Origin: Paenibacillus polysaccharolyticus
GTDB lineage: Bacteria; Bacillota; Bacilli; Paenibacillales; Paenibacillaceae
Direction: 5' to 3'
DNA length: 64,000 nucleotides
Assembly (NCBI RefSeq): GCF_900102085.1
Contig: NZ_FMVM01000018.1
Location: 62,001-126,000 of the forward strand
Part shown: positions 1-8,504 of the stretch, one piece after another
Layout: each line of letters starts with the position of its first letter
Numbering within the stretch: position 1 is the first letter of the stretch
Program-made: the position numbers and the translations under genes
The notes under the pieces: model-generated
What the model was told of the DNA's origin: nothing
The model's database searches: none
Seen by the model: the letters and a program-made list of their open reading frames with translations, nothing else

Positions 1-2
1 TT

Positions 3-131
3 GATTGCTTTACTACTCGTTATGACTTTGCCACCTATGGTGCATGGGGAAATCAAGATGTTTTCACAACAAAAAGAACAATTCACCCCAATATTAAAAC
101 CGGGCTCCTTCTTGAGGACGTTCGAAGATAA
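3..131 (+). CDS. 3' end of an unidentified gene cut by the window edge
   Basis: Reading from base 3 there is an open frame of 42 codons ending in TAA. The C-terminal peptide contains YDFATYGAWGNQDVF and ends LLLEDVRR. It has the mixed composition of a real protein tail, but I do not recognise the family. A second open frame starting with TTG at base 1 runs to 180 and looks less protein-like. The choice between the two frames is uncertain because the 5' part is missing. Confidence 0.3.
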   Translation, partial: DCFTTRYDFATYGAWGNQDVFTTKRTIHPNIKTGLLLEDVRR

Positions 132-355
132 TCTGAGATTAAGAAGTAAGATTGGCCAATCACTCATAGTTTTATCATAGTGCCAAAATCAACTAAGTCT
201 CAGAAAATAATGAGCGAACTAAATTGATCGTAGATAATGTTGTGCAACGTCAATAGTAGATGTTTTAGCTCAATTGAATCGGAGCTCATGAGATAGGGAC
301 AAGAAGAGATATAGTACTAAATATTATCAAAGTATGTTACTATGGAGGATTTTTC

Positions 356-1570
356 TTGAAAATATTAGTTATTGGAAATGGATTCGATTTAGCTCATGGA
401 CTGCCAACAAAATACAACGATTTTTTAAAATTCCTCTCATTAATTAAAGCTATGTCTATGTATCGTGGTGGCATACTAAATTTTATTGAAAAGCATTTAA
501 ATGAAACATCAAAAGTTAACAATAATATCAAACAGTACATTCACAAGTTAATTACAGAATTAACTCAAGAGTATGGAAGTATAAAAGATGAATCTCTTGC
601 TAAAAATGTCGACCTGTTTTTTTTAGTAGATAAATCAGAGAACAAAGTAATTCGAGAAATTTTAGATAACATTAAGGGGAATTATTGGTATCAACATTTT
701 GTTTCAGTTGAGTCTTATATTAATGAAGGTTGGATAGATTTTGAGTCTGAAATATCTCGGGTAATACAAGCTCTGGAACAGTATAGAATTAAAGAATGCT
801 TTGATCAAAAAGATATTGTAGAAAAGGGCATTGAACAAACCCTTTTGTCAGTGAGTGTTCGAGAAAACAACCCAGATACATCTAAATTTAAAGTTGATGG
901 AAAATTGCTTCAAAAACTTGAAGAGGATTTGACTAAGCTAATACGCTCTTTAGAGATATTCCTTGTGAATTGTGTCGAGAATATTGATATTGAGAGTACA
1001 CTTCCAGACATAAAGAACATCAATTTTGATAAAGTATTAAGTTTTAATTATACCAATACCTATGAGAAAGGTTATGTGTCTTTGTTTCGTCCTAAATTTG
1101 ACTTTATTCATGGAAAAGCAGATTCTAAACATAATCTAGAAACGAATAACATGGTCTTAGGCATTGATGAGTATTTAGACAGTACACAAGCGAGTAAAAA
1201 TACATCATTTATTTCTTATAAAAAATATTTTCAAAGAATACACAAGGAGACAGGCTGTGTTTATAAAGACTGGATAAGGAAAAATAATTCACAGTCTTCA
1301 TCTGAACTCTACATCTTCGGACATTCACTTGATATAACCGACAAGGATGTTCTTCGAGAATTGATTGAAATGGAAAATATGAAAACCACAATTTTTTACT
1401 ATAACAAAAAGGTATATTCATCTCAGATTGCAAATTTAGTAAAAGTACTAGGCGTAGATAATTTAATTTCACGAGTGCATGGTGAAAATAAAAGTATTAC
1501 TTTTAAGCAACAACAATCCCCAATTAAAGATGCAGAAACGCCTCCAATTTTAGATGAAGCAGTTCGTTAA
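356..1570 (+). CDS. AbiH-family abortive infection protein
   Basis: The N-terminus reads ILVIGNGFDLAHGLPTKY, the hallmark of the bacteriophage AbiH family (AbiH was first known from lactococcal plasmids). These proteins confer abortive infection by an unknown mechanism. The GNGFD loop near residue 8 resembles a nucleotide-binding glycine loop. The C-terminal region has IFGHSLDITD around residue 320, also typical. The start is TTG, set 7 nt after GGAGG at 344-348; no ATG fits better. The gene is clearly AT-richer than the following transport and metabolic genes and stands alone, which suggests horizontal transfer. Family assignment is firm; a role in phage defence here is inferred from the family. 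Confidence 0.88.
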   Translation: MKILVIGNGFDLAHGLPTKYNDFLKFLSLIKAMSMYRGGILNFIEKHLNETSKVNNNIKQYIHKLITELTQEYGSIKDESLAKNVDLFFLVDKSENKVIREILDNIKGNYWYQHFVSVESYINEGWIDFESEISRVIQALEQYRIKECFDQKDIVEKGIEQTLLSVSVRENNPDTSKFKVDGKLLQKLEEDLTKLIRSLEIFLVNCVENIDIESTLPDIKNINFDKVLSFNYTNTYEKGYVSLFRPKFDFIHGKADSKHNLETNNMVLGIDEYLDSTQASKNTSFISYKKYFQRIHKETGCVYKDWIRKNNSQSSSELYIFGHSLDITDKDVLRELIEMENMKTTIFYYNKKVYSSQIANLVKVLGVDNLISRVHGENKSITFKQQQSPIKDAETPPILDEAVR

Positions 1571-1839
1571 AAAAGAAATATTGATGAAAGTATTACAACT
1601 CATTAAGCTTCATCCTAATTAGTAAGCAACTGAATTTAATCCGATGTTGTTTTGTCGACATTAATTGATAAACGTATAAAATTTCATACAAAAAGTTAGA
1701 GTAACAAACTATAGATCGTTCAGATCAATTTCACGACGTACAAGAAGTATTCAAGGTCGCTGGAGTATCGTGACTCCAGAGCAATCTACTTAACTTACTT
1801 ACGTATGTTCTAAATAATTATGCTTTAAATTGTTTGAAT
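1571..1839. other. AT-rich intergenic stretch after abiH
   Basis: No convincing coding frame is seen. A small 7-bp hairpin (CTGGAGT at 1760-1766 with ACTCCAG at 1773-1779) has no T-tract after it. The only other clear structure is the terminator that follows. Confidence 0.4.
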
Positions 1840-1886
1840 AAAAAGAGTGTCTAGCCAATCCATTTCGATCGGGAGACACTCTTTTT
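1840..1886 (-). terminator. Terminator of the YdcZ/Crp operon, possibly bidirectional
   Basis: AAAAAGAGTGTCT pairs perfectly over 13 bp with AGACACTCTTTTT around a 21-nt loop. It lies directly after the minus-strand gene that ends at 1894. The A- and T-runs at both ends would let it also stop plus-strand transcription from abiH. Confidence 0.85.
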
Positions 1887-1893
1887 CGCTATA

Positions 1894-2391
1894 TTAAGAT
1901 TTACTCGGCACAGTGTGGGCTTGCTTATCCGATGAATCGGATGTCTCTTTTTTCAATCCGCCAAATTTGAAGAGCACGATGCCACCTACAATGACAAGTA
2001 CACCAATAAGTTGGTTCCATGAGAACGGAATTTGCTCCAGACCGAGCCAGCCCATCGAATCAAATAGTAGAGCGAAACTTAACTGAGAGGTTAATACGAT
2101 GGAGATTGCATAAGTGGGGCCGAGTAACTTCATGCCTTGAACGAGACAGAAGACGACGCCTACACCAATCGCACCACTCAGCCAGTACCACGACTGCATG
2201 TGCTGCAAGCTAAATGTATTTTTTCCTTCAACGAGGAGAGAGATTACGAAAGAAGCAATAAATCCGGTAAATAACACCATCGTTGTGGTCGACCATGAAC
2301 CGATGCGTTCATTAACTTTACTATTAAATATGGTTTGCAGGCTTACCAGTGAACCGGCGAGCAGCGCAAGTAATATACCTGTAATGATCAT
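1894..2391 (-). CDS. Small DMT transporter, YdcZ/DUF606 family
   Basis: This 165-residue integral membrane protein has about five hydrophobic helices and starts GILLALLAGSLVSLQ. That is typical of the YdcZ (DUF606) half-size members of the drug/metabolite transporter superfamily. Half-size members usually occur in pairs and probably work as dimers or heterodimers. Here a second, 141-residue paralogue lies at the other end of the same three-gene minus-strand operon, with a Crp/Fnr regulator between them. The C-terminus carries a short polar tail rich in Lys, Ser and Asp. The substrate is unknown. It follows the regulator by 15 nt, so it is translated from the same message. Confidence 0.85.
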   Translation of the reverse strand: MIITGILLALLAGSLVSLQTIFNSKVNERIGSWSTTTMVLFTGFIASFVISLLVEGKNTFSLQHMQSWYWLSGAIGVGVVFCLVQGMKLLGPTYAISIVLTSQLSFALLFDSMGWLGLEQIPFSWNQLIGVLVIVGGIVLFKFGGLKKETSDSSDKQAHTVPSKS

Positions 2392-2406
2392 ACGTGTCCT
2401 AACTCC

Positions 2407-3105
2407 TTATTCATAGATATTGTGTCCCGCAATATGACGAAGGCCTGCGCGATTTTTAATGCGGATTAATCCTTGATCCCGTTGAATGTAGCCGTCAGCA
2501 CACAGCTTCTGAATCACCCGATTCAAATGGCGATAACTGGTGCCGATCAGGTTGGCGATGTCCGTCAGGTTAAAAGCATCCAGTTCCTCATGCAGTACGG
2601 TTCCGCCTTCATCCGTTGAGATGGATAACAGATAACTGGCTAAGCGAACATCCACCGGATACATCAGATTAAAGTTCGAAAAGTTCGAATCGATGTAAAA
2701 CTTGTGTGAGATGATTTTTAGCAAAAATTGCAGTAATGGCGCGTAATCACTGGCAAGCTCAGTTAGCCAGAGGTAATGAATACGGAGCATTACAACAGGG
2801 GACACCGCCTGAACGGTGTTAACGATGTTACTTTCACGCACATATTCGATATCTCCCACCACTTCAAGCGGTGTTTTGAAACAGAGCACGAGTGTTTTGT
2901 CTTGTGGAGAGGTGGTGAAAATTTTAATTTTCCCCTCTACCAGGACATATAAGTATTCGGAAGCTTCGCCTTCGCGGCAGATGAGCTCACATTTTTCAAA
3001 TTGACATAGGGTCATATGAGGACGTAGGTGTTCGTGAAAAACCGCCTCCAATTGATACTGTTTTAAATAGTCCATAATTTGCTGGGATTGATGAATCTCT
3101 TCCAT
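2407..3105 (-). CDS. Crp/Fnr-family transcriptional regulator (YeiL-like)
   Basis: The 232-residue protein has an N-terminal cyclic-nucleotide-binding-type beta-roll at about residues 25-130, containing the motif CREGEASEYLYVLVEGKIKI. A C-terminal winged helix follows at about 150-220 (NLTDIANLIGTSYRHLNRVIQKL), which fits an HTH_Crp domain. No N-terminal cysteine cluster for an iron-sulfur centre is evident, so it is not a classical Fnr. It sits between two YdcZ-type transporter genes in one operon and probably regulates them or responds to their substrate. The effector is unknown; the subfamily name is tentative. Confidence 0.85.
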   Translation of the reverse strand: MEEIHQSQQIMDYLKQYQLEAVFHEHLRPHMTLCQFEKCELICREGEASEYLYVLVEGKIKIFTTSPQDKTLVLCFKTPLEVVGDIEYVRESNIVNTVQAVSPVVMLRIHYLWLTELASDYAPLLQFLLKIISHKFYIDSNFSNFNLMYPVDVRLASYLLSISTDEGGTVLHEELDAFNLTDIANLIGTSYRHLNRVIQKLCADGYIQRDQGLIRIKNRAGLRHIAGHNIYE

Positions 3106-3138
3106 GCGGTTCTCACCTCTGCGTTAATTGTAATGAAA

Positions 3139-3564
3139 CTACAGCTTCATAATGATGACACCGGCGATCATTAGAGCAATACCTAGGAATTGCGGCAGTT
3201 TCATTTTTTGTTTAAGCACGCCAAACCATCCGTTGCTGTCGATCAAAAAAGTTAGAAACAATTGGGCAATCAACAATGCCGAGATCGTAAAAGTGACGCC
3301 AATTTGCTGAATCGCGGAGACTTCACTGAAAATAATAACCGCACCAAATGCTCCTCCGGCGAGATACATCGGTTTAACCTGTTTAATTCCCTGAAGATTG
3401 GTGTCCCGCACAAACATCAGGATGATCGCCGCGAGTATAAATCCCGTTAACTGTGTGATCGAGGCGGCCTGCCATGTGCCTATATCTGTGCTGATTCTGG
3501 TGTTAGCAACCCCTTGTAGCGTAATGCAGGCTCCGCCCAGCAAGGCAAAAATAATCCCTCTCAT
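3139..3564 (-). CDS. Small DMT transporter, YdcZ/DUF606 family (first gene of operon)
   Basis: This 141-residue membrane protein starts RGIIFALLGGACITLQG and has the same small-residue-rich helices as the 165-residue paralogue downstream. It ends with a short helix and MKL. It is the first gene of a minus-strand operon (this gene, Crp/Fnr regulator, second YdcZ). A GGAG site lies 5 nt before the ATG. Pairing of two DUF606 genes is a known pattern and suggests a heteromeric transporter. The substrate cannot be read from the sequence. Confidence 0.83.
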   Translation of the reverse strand: MRGIIFALLGGACITLQGVANTRISTDIGTWQAASITQLTGFILAAIILMFVRDTNLQGIKQVKPMYLAGGAFGAVIIFSEVSAIQQIGVTFTISALLIAQLFLTFLIDSNGWFGVLKQKMKLPQFLGIALMIAGVIIMKL

Positions 3565-3925
3565 CTTTCTCCGTACACTCCTTCAATGCATGACTTCGAC
3601 TTCTATTAAATGATAAATATCTCCAAACAGCCAAGGACAAATGTCCTGAGTCTGAAATTTACAGCATCTAGCGTACACTAAAGCTTCAGGATATTCCAGA
3701 AAAGCAAGAAAAGAAGTAGCTATGGAAGGTAGGAAGGGGAGGAAGGAGGTAGAAGTGGATTAACGATCCCAGGAACGCTATTCCACCAAACGAGGTCAAA
3801 ACGCTGGATATGTGGAAAAATGGAGGAGATAGGGTCACTGAGGATCGTCAGGTTTATAAATGAGACAAGTTACGTAAAAAGGTATGTCAGCTGTAGTTCA
3901 AGATGTTCTCCAACCTAGCCTAACG
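3565..3925. other. Intergenic region, upstream of YdcZ operon and downstream of nif3-like gene
   Basis: It contains a purine-rich run (GGAAGG repeats near 3724-3752) but no gene with a ribosome site and no clear hairpin terminator for the minus-strand nif3-like gene. The plus-strand open frame beginning near 3884 is antisense to nif3 over most of its length and was not accepted. The YdcZ operon promoter should lie near 3580-3660 on the minus strand; I could not define it. Confidence 0.4.
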
Positions 3926-4750
3926 TTAAAACACCTTAAATACAGGCTGTTCCTTTACAAAAGTAATTTTGGTCTCTGGAAAAGACTCCTCCAGTCTGTC
4001 CGCCAAAAGCTTCATTCCCGGGGCCTCACTTTCGGCATGTCCAACCATGATGAGTGCTTTGGATTTACCTTGCTGCACAGCATCACGAACATATTCAGGC
4101 GTTTCCCATTCAAATCCTTCCCCTGCGATAATCAGATCCACCTGTTCATTCTGAAGAAGAGGTATCGTGACGGGTCCATTTCCACGAAATCCAACCAGAA
4201 CGGCAGCGCGTCTGCAAACGATTTCAGAATTGCCCGCAATGCGGACATAGTCAATACCCAGACGTTGCTTTAAATGTTGAGCAATTTCCTGAACGGTCAT
4301 TCCTTCTGGAAATGTAACTATATCCGACTCTGCTGTTCGCCCGCTCAGATATGTAGTCCAGCCAAGCTCCTGAATGAGTCCATCTGTAATGCCATCTGGC
4401 TCGAAACGGTGGATTATATCATGGCAACGAAAAAGAGCAATGCCTGCTTGGTCGATCAATGTTCTTTTATCCGTATAAACGGAGTTGTTCACAAGCCAGT
4501 CGGTCGCACTGTGGTGATTATAAAATGGGGATTCATGGGCAATAATCAGATTAGCTCCGCCCTGAATAGCCTGTTCAATGACCTGTTGTGTAGGCATAAA
4601 AGCAACCACAATGCCTGTTACAAACTGATCCGGTGAACCCGTGATCAGCTGATCCACTGTATTTTCCGGAAGTGTTATCCCCTCTGTGAGGTGCAGTATA
4701 ATCTCTTGAACCGTGAGTTCCTTTGGCCGTGTCATATTTTTAATTTCCAT
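3926..4750 (-). CDS. Nif3-like dinuclear metal centre protein
   Basis: The product is a 274-residue NIF3/DUF34-family protein. Recognisable elements are GANLIIAHESPFY (metal-ligand histidine) around residue 85, RCHDIIHRFEPDGITDGL, and the C-terminal GHAESEAPGMKLLA. Family members form toroidal hexamers with a two-metal site; the physiological reaction is unsettled. The start at 4750 puts ATG 10 nt after GGAGG, whereas the ATG at 4759 lies only 1 nt from it. The gene is monocistronic and diverges from the heme oxygenase gene. Confidence 0.85.
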   Translation of the reverse strand: MEIKNMTRPKELTVQEIILHLTEGITLPENTVDQLITGSPDQFVTGIVVAFMPTQQVIEQAIQGGANLIIAHESPFYNHHSATDWLVNNSVYTDKRTLIDQAGIALFRCHDIIHRFEPDGITDGLIQELGWTTYLSGRTAESDIVTFPEGMTVQEIAQHLKQRLGIDYVRIAGNSEIVCRRAAVLVGFRGNGPVTIPLLQNEQVDLIIAGEGFEWETPEYVRDAVQQGKSKALIMVGHAESEAPGMKLLADRLEESFPETKITFVKEQPVFKVF

Positions 4751-5062
4751 TAGATTCATTCCTCCAAAATAAGGATATAGTGCTAGTGTATCATCTTCAT
4801 AGGTAAAAACCAGCTATACATACGATACTTCATTACCCTGAAAATGAACGATTTTCAAACATCCATCAATTCCGCAGTTAACCTAACAACGTAAGTGAAC
4901 AACCAGTTCACAAGCCTCTTGAATTCATGTAGTTTTCTTATACGAGAAACCGTATACTTACATAGAGTCTTTTTTGAATCAGGTAAAATTTACTATATTC
5001 GCAATGGATTCTTACGCTATTCATAGCCTAGATTCGCATTACCATACGAAAGGGGATACGAC
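4751..5062. other. Divergent intergenic region between nif3-like gene and heme oxygenase
   Basis: This stretch must hold promoters for both directions. I see AT-rich candidate -10 hexamers (for example TATACT near 4952) but no matched -35 at good spacing. The only ribosome site of note is AAAGGGG just before the heme oxygenase ATG. No small gene is visible. Confidence 0.4.
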
Positions 5063-5659
5063 ATGACGGCAGTTAGTATTATGGAACGCCTGAAGAGTGA
5101 GACAGCACATTATCATAGACAAGTAGAACAGAACCCCTATGCGAAAGCGATTATGGATTCAACCATAACAATTGAACAATATAGAGCGTACTTGGAGAAA
5201 TTCTACGGTTTCCTGAAACCACTGGAGGATCAAGCAATAAGGCAGTCTTTTTTGGCGGAAACAGGACTGGATATTGAGGTAAGAGGCAAGGCTGGTTTAT
5301 TAGAGCAAGATCTGAGGGATCTGGGCTTAAGCGAAGAGCAGATCAAGCAAATTCCACAATGCGACGGCAAGGATTTACCCGACATTTCTACACTTGCACG
5401 ACTGTTCGGATATCTCTATGTCATTGAGGGTTCAACGAACGGTGGTCAGATCATGACCAAACGGCTGTCACAATTTTTGCCTATAGAAGCGGATCGTGGA
5501 CTGCAATATTTCAACGCATACGGCACACAGACACGCGCAAGATGGAGCGAGTTTGTGGAATTGTTACAGCAATCGATTCAGACATCCGAGGATGAAGACA
5601 GCGTTTTGCATACAGCCTCCGATACATTCCGGCTACTGGATCAGTGGATTAATACGTAA
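5063..5659 (+). CDS. Biliverdin-producing heme oxygenase (BphO type)
   Basis: The 198-residue protein has the bacterial heme-oxygenase pattern. A proximal-histidine motif TAHYHRQVE puts the ligand at about H18, and the distal-helix glycine motif YVIEGSTNGGQ lies around residue 125. It would open heme to biliverdin with release of CO and iron. The neighbour 87 nt downstream is a bacteriophytochrome, which uses biliverdin as chromophore. This is the known bphO-bphP pairing, so its job is most likely chromophore supply rather than iron scavenging. Length matches the family. The start follows GAAAGGGG with good spacing. Confidence 0.92.
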   Translation: MTAVSIMERLKSETAHYHRQVEQNPYAKAIMDSTITIEQYRAYLEKFYGFLKPLEDQAIRQSFLAETGLDIEVRGKAGLLEQDLRDLGLSEEQIKQIPQCDGKDLPDISTLARLFGYLYVIEGSTNGGQIMTKRLSQFLPIEADRGLQYFNAYGTQTRARWSEFVELLQQSIQTSEDEDSVLHTASDTFRLLDQWINT

Positions 5660-5746
5660 GAATAACGCCTGCAACACCCGATTAGCTACCCGACGTAAGT
5701 TCTGTAACAATGAAACAACACACGCTGAGAGGAGATATTCAAGTTC

Positions 5747-8287
5747 ATGGCTGAACCTAGGTCGAGGCAAGAAATGAGCATGCTTAACCGCACCTTACTC
5801 CCGCAAGGGACATATACGAATGATCCGATCGACCTGAATAACTGCGACAAGGAGCCTATTCATATTCCTGGCTTTATCCAGCCACATGGCGTGCTTCTGG
5901 CTATCGATCCCAAAGGGACAGCAACCATTGTGCAGTGTAGCCAAAATACACAGGATCATCTGGGCATAGATTACTCAGATATTTTAGGTATGCCTCTAAG
6001 CGACTTGATCGCTGAAGAAGATGTAAACAAGCTCCTGAACAACCGCTCGAACGCAGCTGTAACGTCAGACTTGCATTATATGGATCTGATTATAGAAGTG
6101 GCAGGGGAAGAGAAAGTTTTTTCAACGGTCCTGCATGAGAGCGAAGGTCTGTTAATTCTTGAAATTGAGCCTTATTATGAAAAAGAAAACATCGAATCGA
6201 ACGATTTTGAATGGATATCCCGTTTCTTCGGAAGAATCAAAAGCACGGACAGCCGCGTGGATGCGAGCCAGATTGCGGCTGAACAAGTCAAAGAAATGCT
6301 TGGATATGACAGAGTCATGATCTATGAATTTGACGAGCAATGGAACGGCAAAGTGATTGCGGAAGCGCGCGAACCGGAACTCGAACCATTTCTAGGGCAT
6401 CACTATCCGGCCTCGGACATTCCCAAGCAAGCAAGGGAACTGTATCTTCGTAACTGGCTACGTACCATTGTCAACGTGGATTATACGCCTGTTGAAATCG
6501 TACCAACGTTGCAGCCCCTTACAGGCAAACCTTTGAATTTAAGTCTGTCTGTGTTGCGGAGTGTATCTCCGCTTCATATTGAATATTTGCAAAACATGGG
6601 CGTGGGAGCTACCGTGACCATTTCGCTCATCCATGATAATCAACTCTGGGGACTCATTACGTGTCATCATTATTCTGCAAGATACGTTCCGCATCGTGTT
6701 CGTAATCTGTGTAACTTCCTGGGAGCCTTTTTCTCTAATGAATTGTTCCAGCGTCAACAGCTGGATGATTACCAAGCAGAGATCAACTCCCGTGAGGCTG
6801 CTACGCGGATCGTTAACATTTTCATCGGCAATACAAGCCCGGCGCGAGTGGTGGAAGAGCTGCAAGGAGAGCAGGAAACCATTCTTAGGTTAATGAATGC
6901 ATCCGGTGCGGCAATTTGTTACCAGGACAAGTTGCTGTTATTCGGTGAGACTCCGACAAATGGACAGATTCGTGAATTGGCCGGATGGCTGGCTGGACAG
7001 GCAGAGGATCACAGCTATCACACGTCGAAGCTGAGTCTGGAATACGAGACAGCCAAGCGATATCAAGATGTAGCCTCCGGGGTTATTTATGTTGCCATCT
7101 CACCGGGTCACCACAACTATATGTTATGGTTCCGTCCCGAGGTAGTTCAGGTGGTCGAATGGGCTGGTGATCCGGCGAAAGCCGTGCTGAAGACGGATGA
7201 TGGTGTACGTTTGTCTCCGCGGAAATCGTTTGAAAAATGGAGGGAGGTTGTGCAATCGACCTCCTATCCATGGACAACGAGAGAACTGAGCATATTACCT
7301 TTGCTAAAGTCTATTGTGCGTCGTCAGACGGAAAATCAGCTGGCTCAAGCGGAGGAGCACGCTTTTCAGAATGCCCGTATTTTGAAGCGAAACGAGCAAC
7401 GTTATTTGCAATTGATGGACTTCTCGCCTGTTGCCTTTTTCACACTTACCGAAGGGAGGATTATTTACTGTAACAGGATGGCGGCCGAACTGTTTGGATA
7501 TGAAAGTACAGGCAGTCTGATCGGAAAGAGTTTCAACGATTTTTTGCCTGATAATACAAGGGACATACTACGGCAAGACTTTGAAAAATTGCAGCTCGAC
7601 ATCACAAGTTTGATGAACAATCAGTTGTATTTTACAACAGCTTCTGGCATGTCTTTGCTCTTTGAGATTACGATGGCCTCCGTCGTTCATGCAGGCAAAC
7701 CTTCCGTCATGTTGTTGCTTCGCAGCAGAACTTCACAGCAAGAGCAGGATGATTATAGCGAAACAACAAACCAATTACGCAATTACCTGACCACCGATCC
7801 GTTAACCGATATGCCTGTTCAAACGGTGTTCAAGCAGCAGCTTGAAGAGGATTGGAATGATTGCTTGCAGGACAACTGCAGTCTGGGGCTGTTGATCATT
7901 GATATTGACGATTTCCGTTCTTATAATACGGCGTATGGCCTGCAAGGTGGCGACCTGTGTTTACAGTGGATTGGAGAGGTGCTGACGGTGGTTAGTGAGC
8001 AGCATAATGCTCTCATTTCCCGCCAGCGCGGAGGTACGTTTATGTTGAAAATAAAAGACACAACGTCAGCGCATTTAATGGAACTGGCTGAGGAGATCAG
8101 GCAACATGTGCTTGCTCTGCATATCCAGCGAGAGCTCACGGGTCAGAGTGGTGTGGTTACAGTCAGCGTTGGCGGGGCGGTTCTGCTTCCTGATGAGAAC
8201 ACTGTCGCAAGTGATTTGATCGAGCTGGCTACTCAAGCCCTGTCTCAAGCCAAGGATGAAGGCAAAAATCGTACGCGGGTGGTTTGA
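5747..8287 (+). CDS. Bacteriophytochrome with PAS and degenerate GGDEF output
   Basis: Domains in order are PAS (about 30-130), GAF (140-310), PHY (320-515), a second PAS (535-650) and a GGDEF-like domain (680-846). The biliverdin-binding cysteine is C33, just before EPIHIPGFIQPHG. GAF shows YPASDIPKQARELY and the histidine motif CHHYSARYVP. PHY shows the tongue motifs PRKSF and SYPW. The GGDEF domain keeps DIDDFRSYN, but the signature is GGTFM (762-766), so the catalytic Asp-Glu pair is missing. It should be a red/far-red sensor whose output is not ordinary c-di-GMP synthesis. An alternative start at 5774 has GAGG 6 nt upstream; the upstream ATG is used here. Confidence 0.93.
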   Translation: MAEPRSRQEMSMLNRTLLPQGTYTNDPIDLNNCDKEPIHIPGFIQPHGVLLAIDPKGTATIVQCSQNTQDHLGIDYSDILGMPLSDLIAEEDVNKLLNNRSNAAVTSDLHYMDLIIEVAGEEKVFSTVLHESEGLLILEIEPYYEKENIESNDFEWISRFFGRIKSTDSRVDASQIAAEQVKEMLGYDRVMIYEFDEQWNGKVIAEAREPELEPFLGHHYPASDIPKQARELYLRNWLRTIVNVDYTPVEIVPTLQPLTGKPLNLSLSVLRSVSPLHIEYLQNMGVGATVTISLIHDNQLWGLITCHHYSARYVPHRVRNLCNFLGAFFSNELFQRQQLDDYQAEINSREAATRIVNIFIGNTSPARVVEELQGEQETILRLMNASGAAICYQDKLLLFGETPTNGQIRELAGWLAGQAEDHSYHTSKLSLEYETAKRYQDVASGVIYVAISPGHHNYMLWFRPEVVQVVEWAGDPAKAVLKTDDGVRLSPRKSFEKWREVVQSTSYPWTTRELSILPLLKSIVRRQTENQLAQAEEHAFQNARILKRNEQRYLQLMDFSPVAFFTLTEGRIIYCNRMAAELFGYESTGSLIGKSFNDFLPDNTRDILRQDFEKLQLDITSLMNNQLYFTTASGMSLLFEITMASVVHAGKPSVMLLLRSRTSQQEQDDYSETTNQLRNYLTTDPLTDMPVQTVFKQQLEEDWNDCLQDNCSLGLLIIDIDDFRSYNTAYGLQGGDLCLQWIGEVLTVVSEQHNALISRQRGGTFMLKIKDTTSAHLMELAEEIRQHVLALHIQRELTGQSGVVTVSVGGAVLLPDENTVASDLIELATQALSQAKDEGKNRTRVV

Positions 8288-8365
8288 GTTCAACCGATAA
8301 GTCCGCACTGTGTATCAAAAAAAGAGATTCAATTACCTGTAAAATAGATAGGAAATACAAAATAG

Positions 8366-8393
8366 AGAAGAGGGCAGTGATGCCTTCTTTTTT
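8366..8393 (+). terminator. Terminator after the phytochrome gene
   Basis: A short hairpin (AGAAG-GGCA paired with TGCC-TTCT around GTGA) is followed by a run of Ts. It lies 80 nt after the phytochrome stop and before the next operon. Confidence 0.7.
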
Positions 8394-8504
8394 GTGTGAA
8401 AAGAAAGTATGATTTTGCCGCCCATAGAAGCTACACAAGTGTTATAATGATGCGTATGGATACACGTGTTCGTATTTTGACCTGAAAGAGGTGGATTCAA
8501 TTCC

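Noticed and set aside
1..180. Open frame from TTG at base 1
   Set aside because: It overlaps the more protein-like frame ending at 131 and has no upstream context to judge a ribosome site.
3884..4273. Plus-strand open frame of 129 codons
   Set aside because: It is antisense to the well-supported nif3-like gene for most of its length, lacks a ribosome site and shows no recognisable motif.
5496..5777. Open frame spanning the end of heme oxygenase and the start of the phytochrome gene
   Set aside because: It is out of frame with two strongly supported genes and has no motif of its own.
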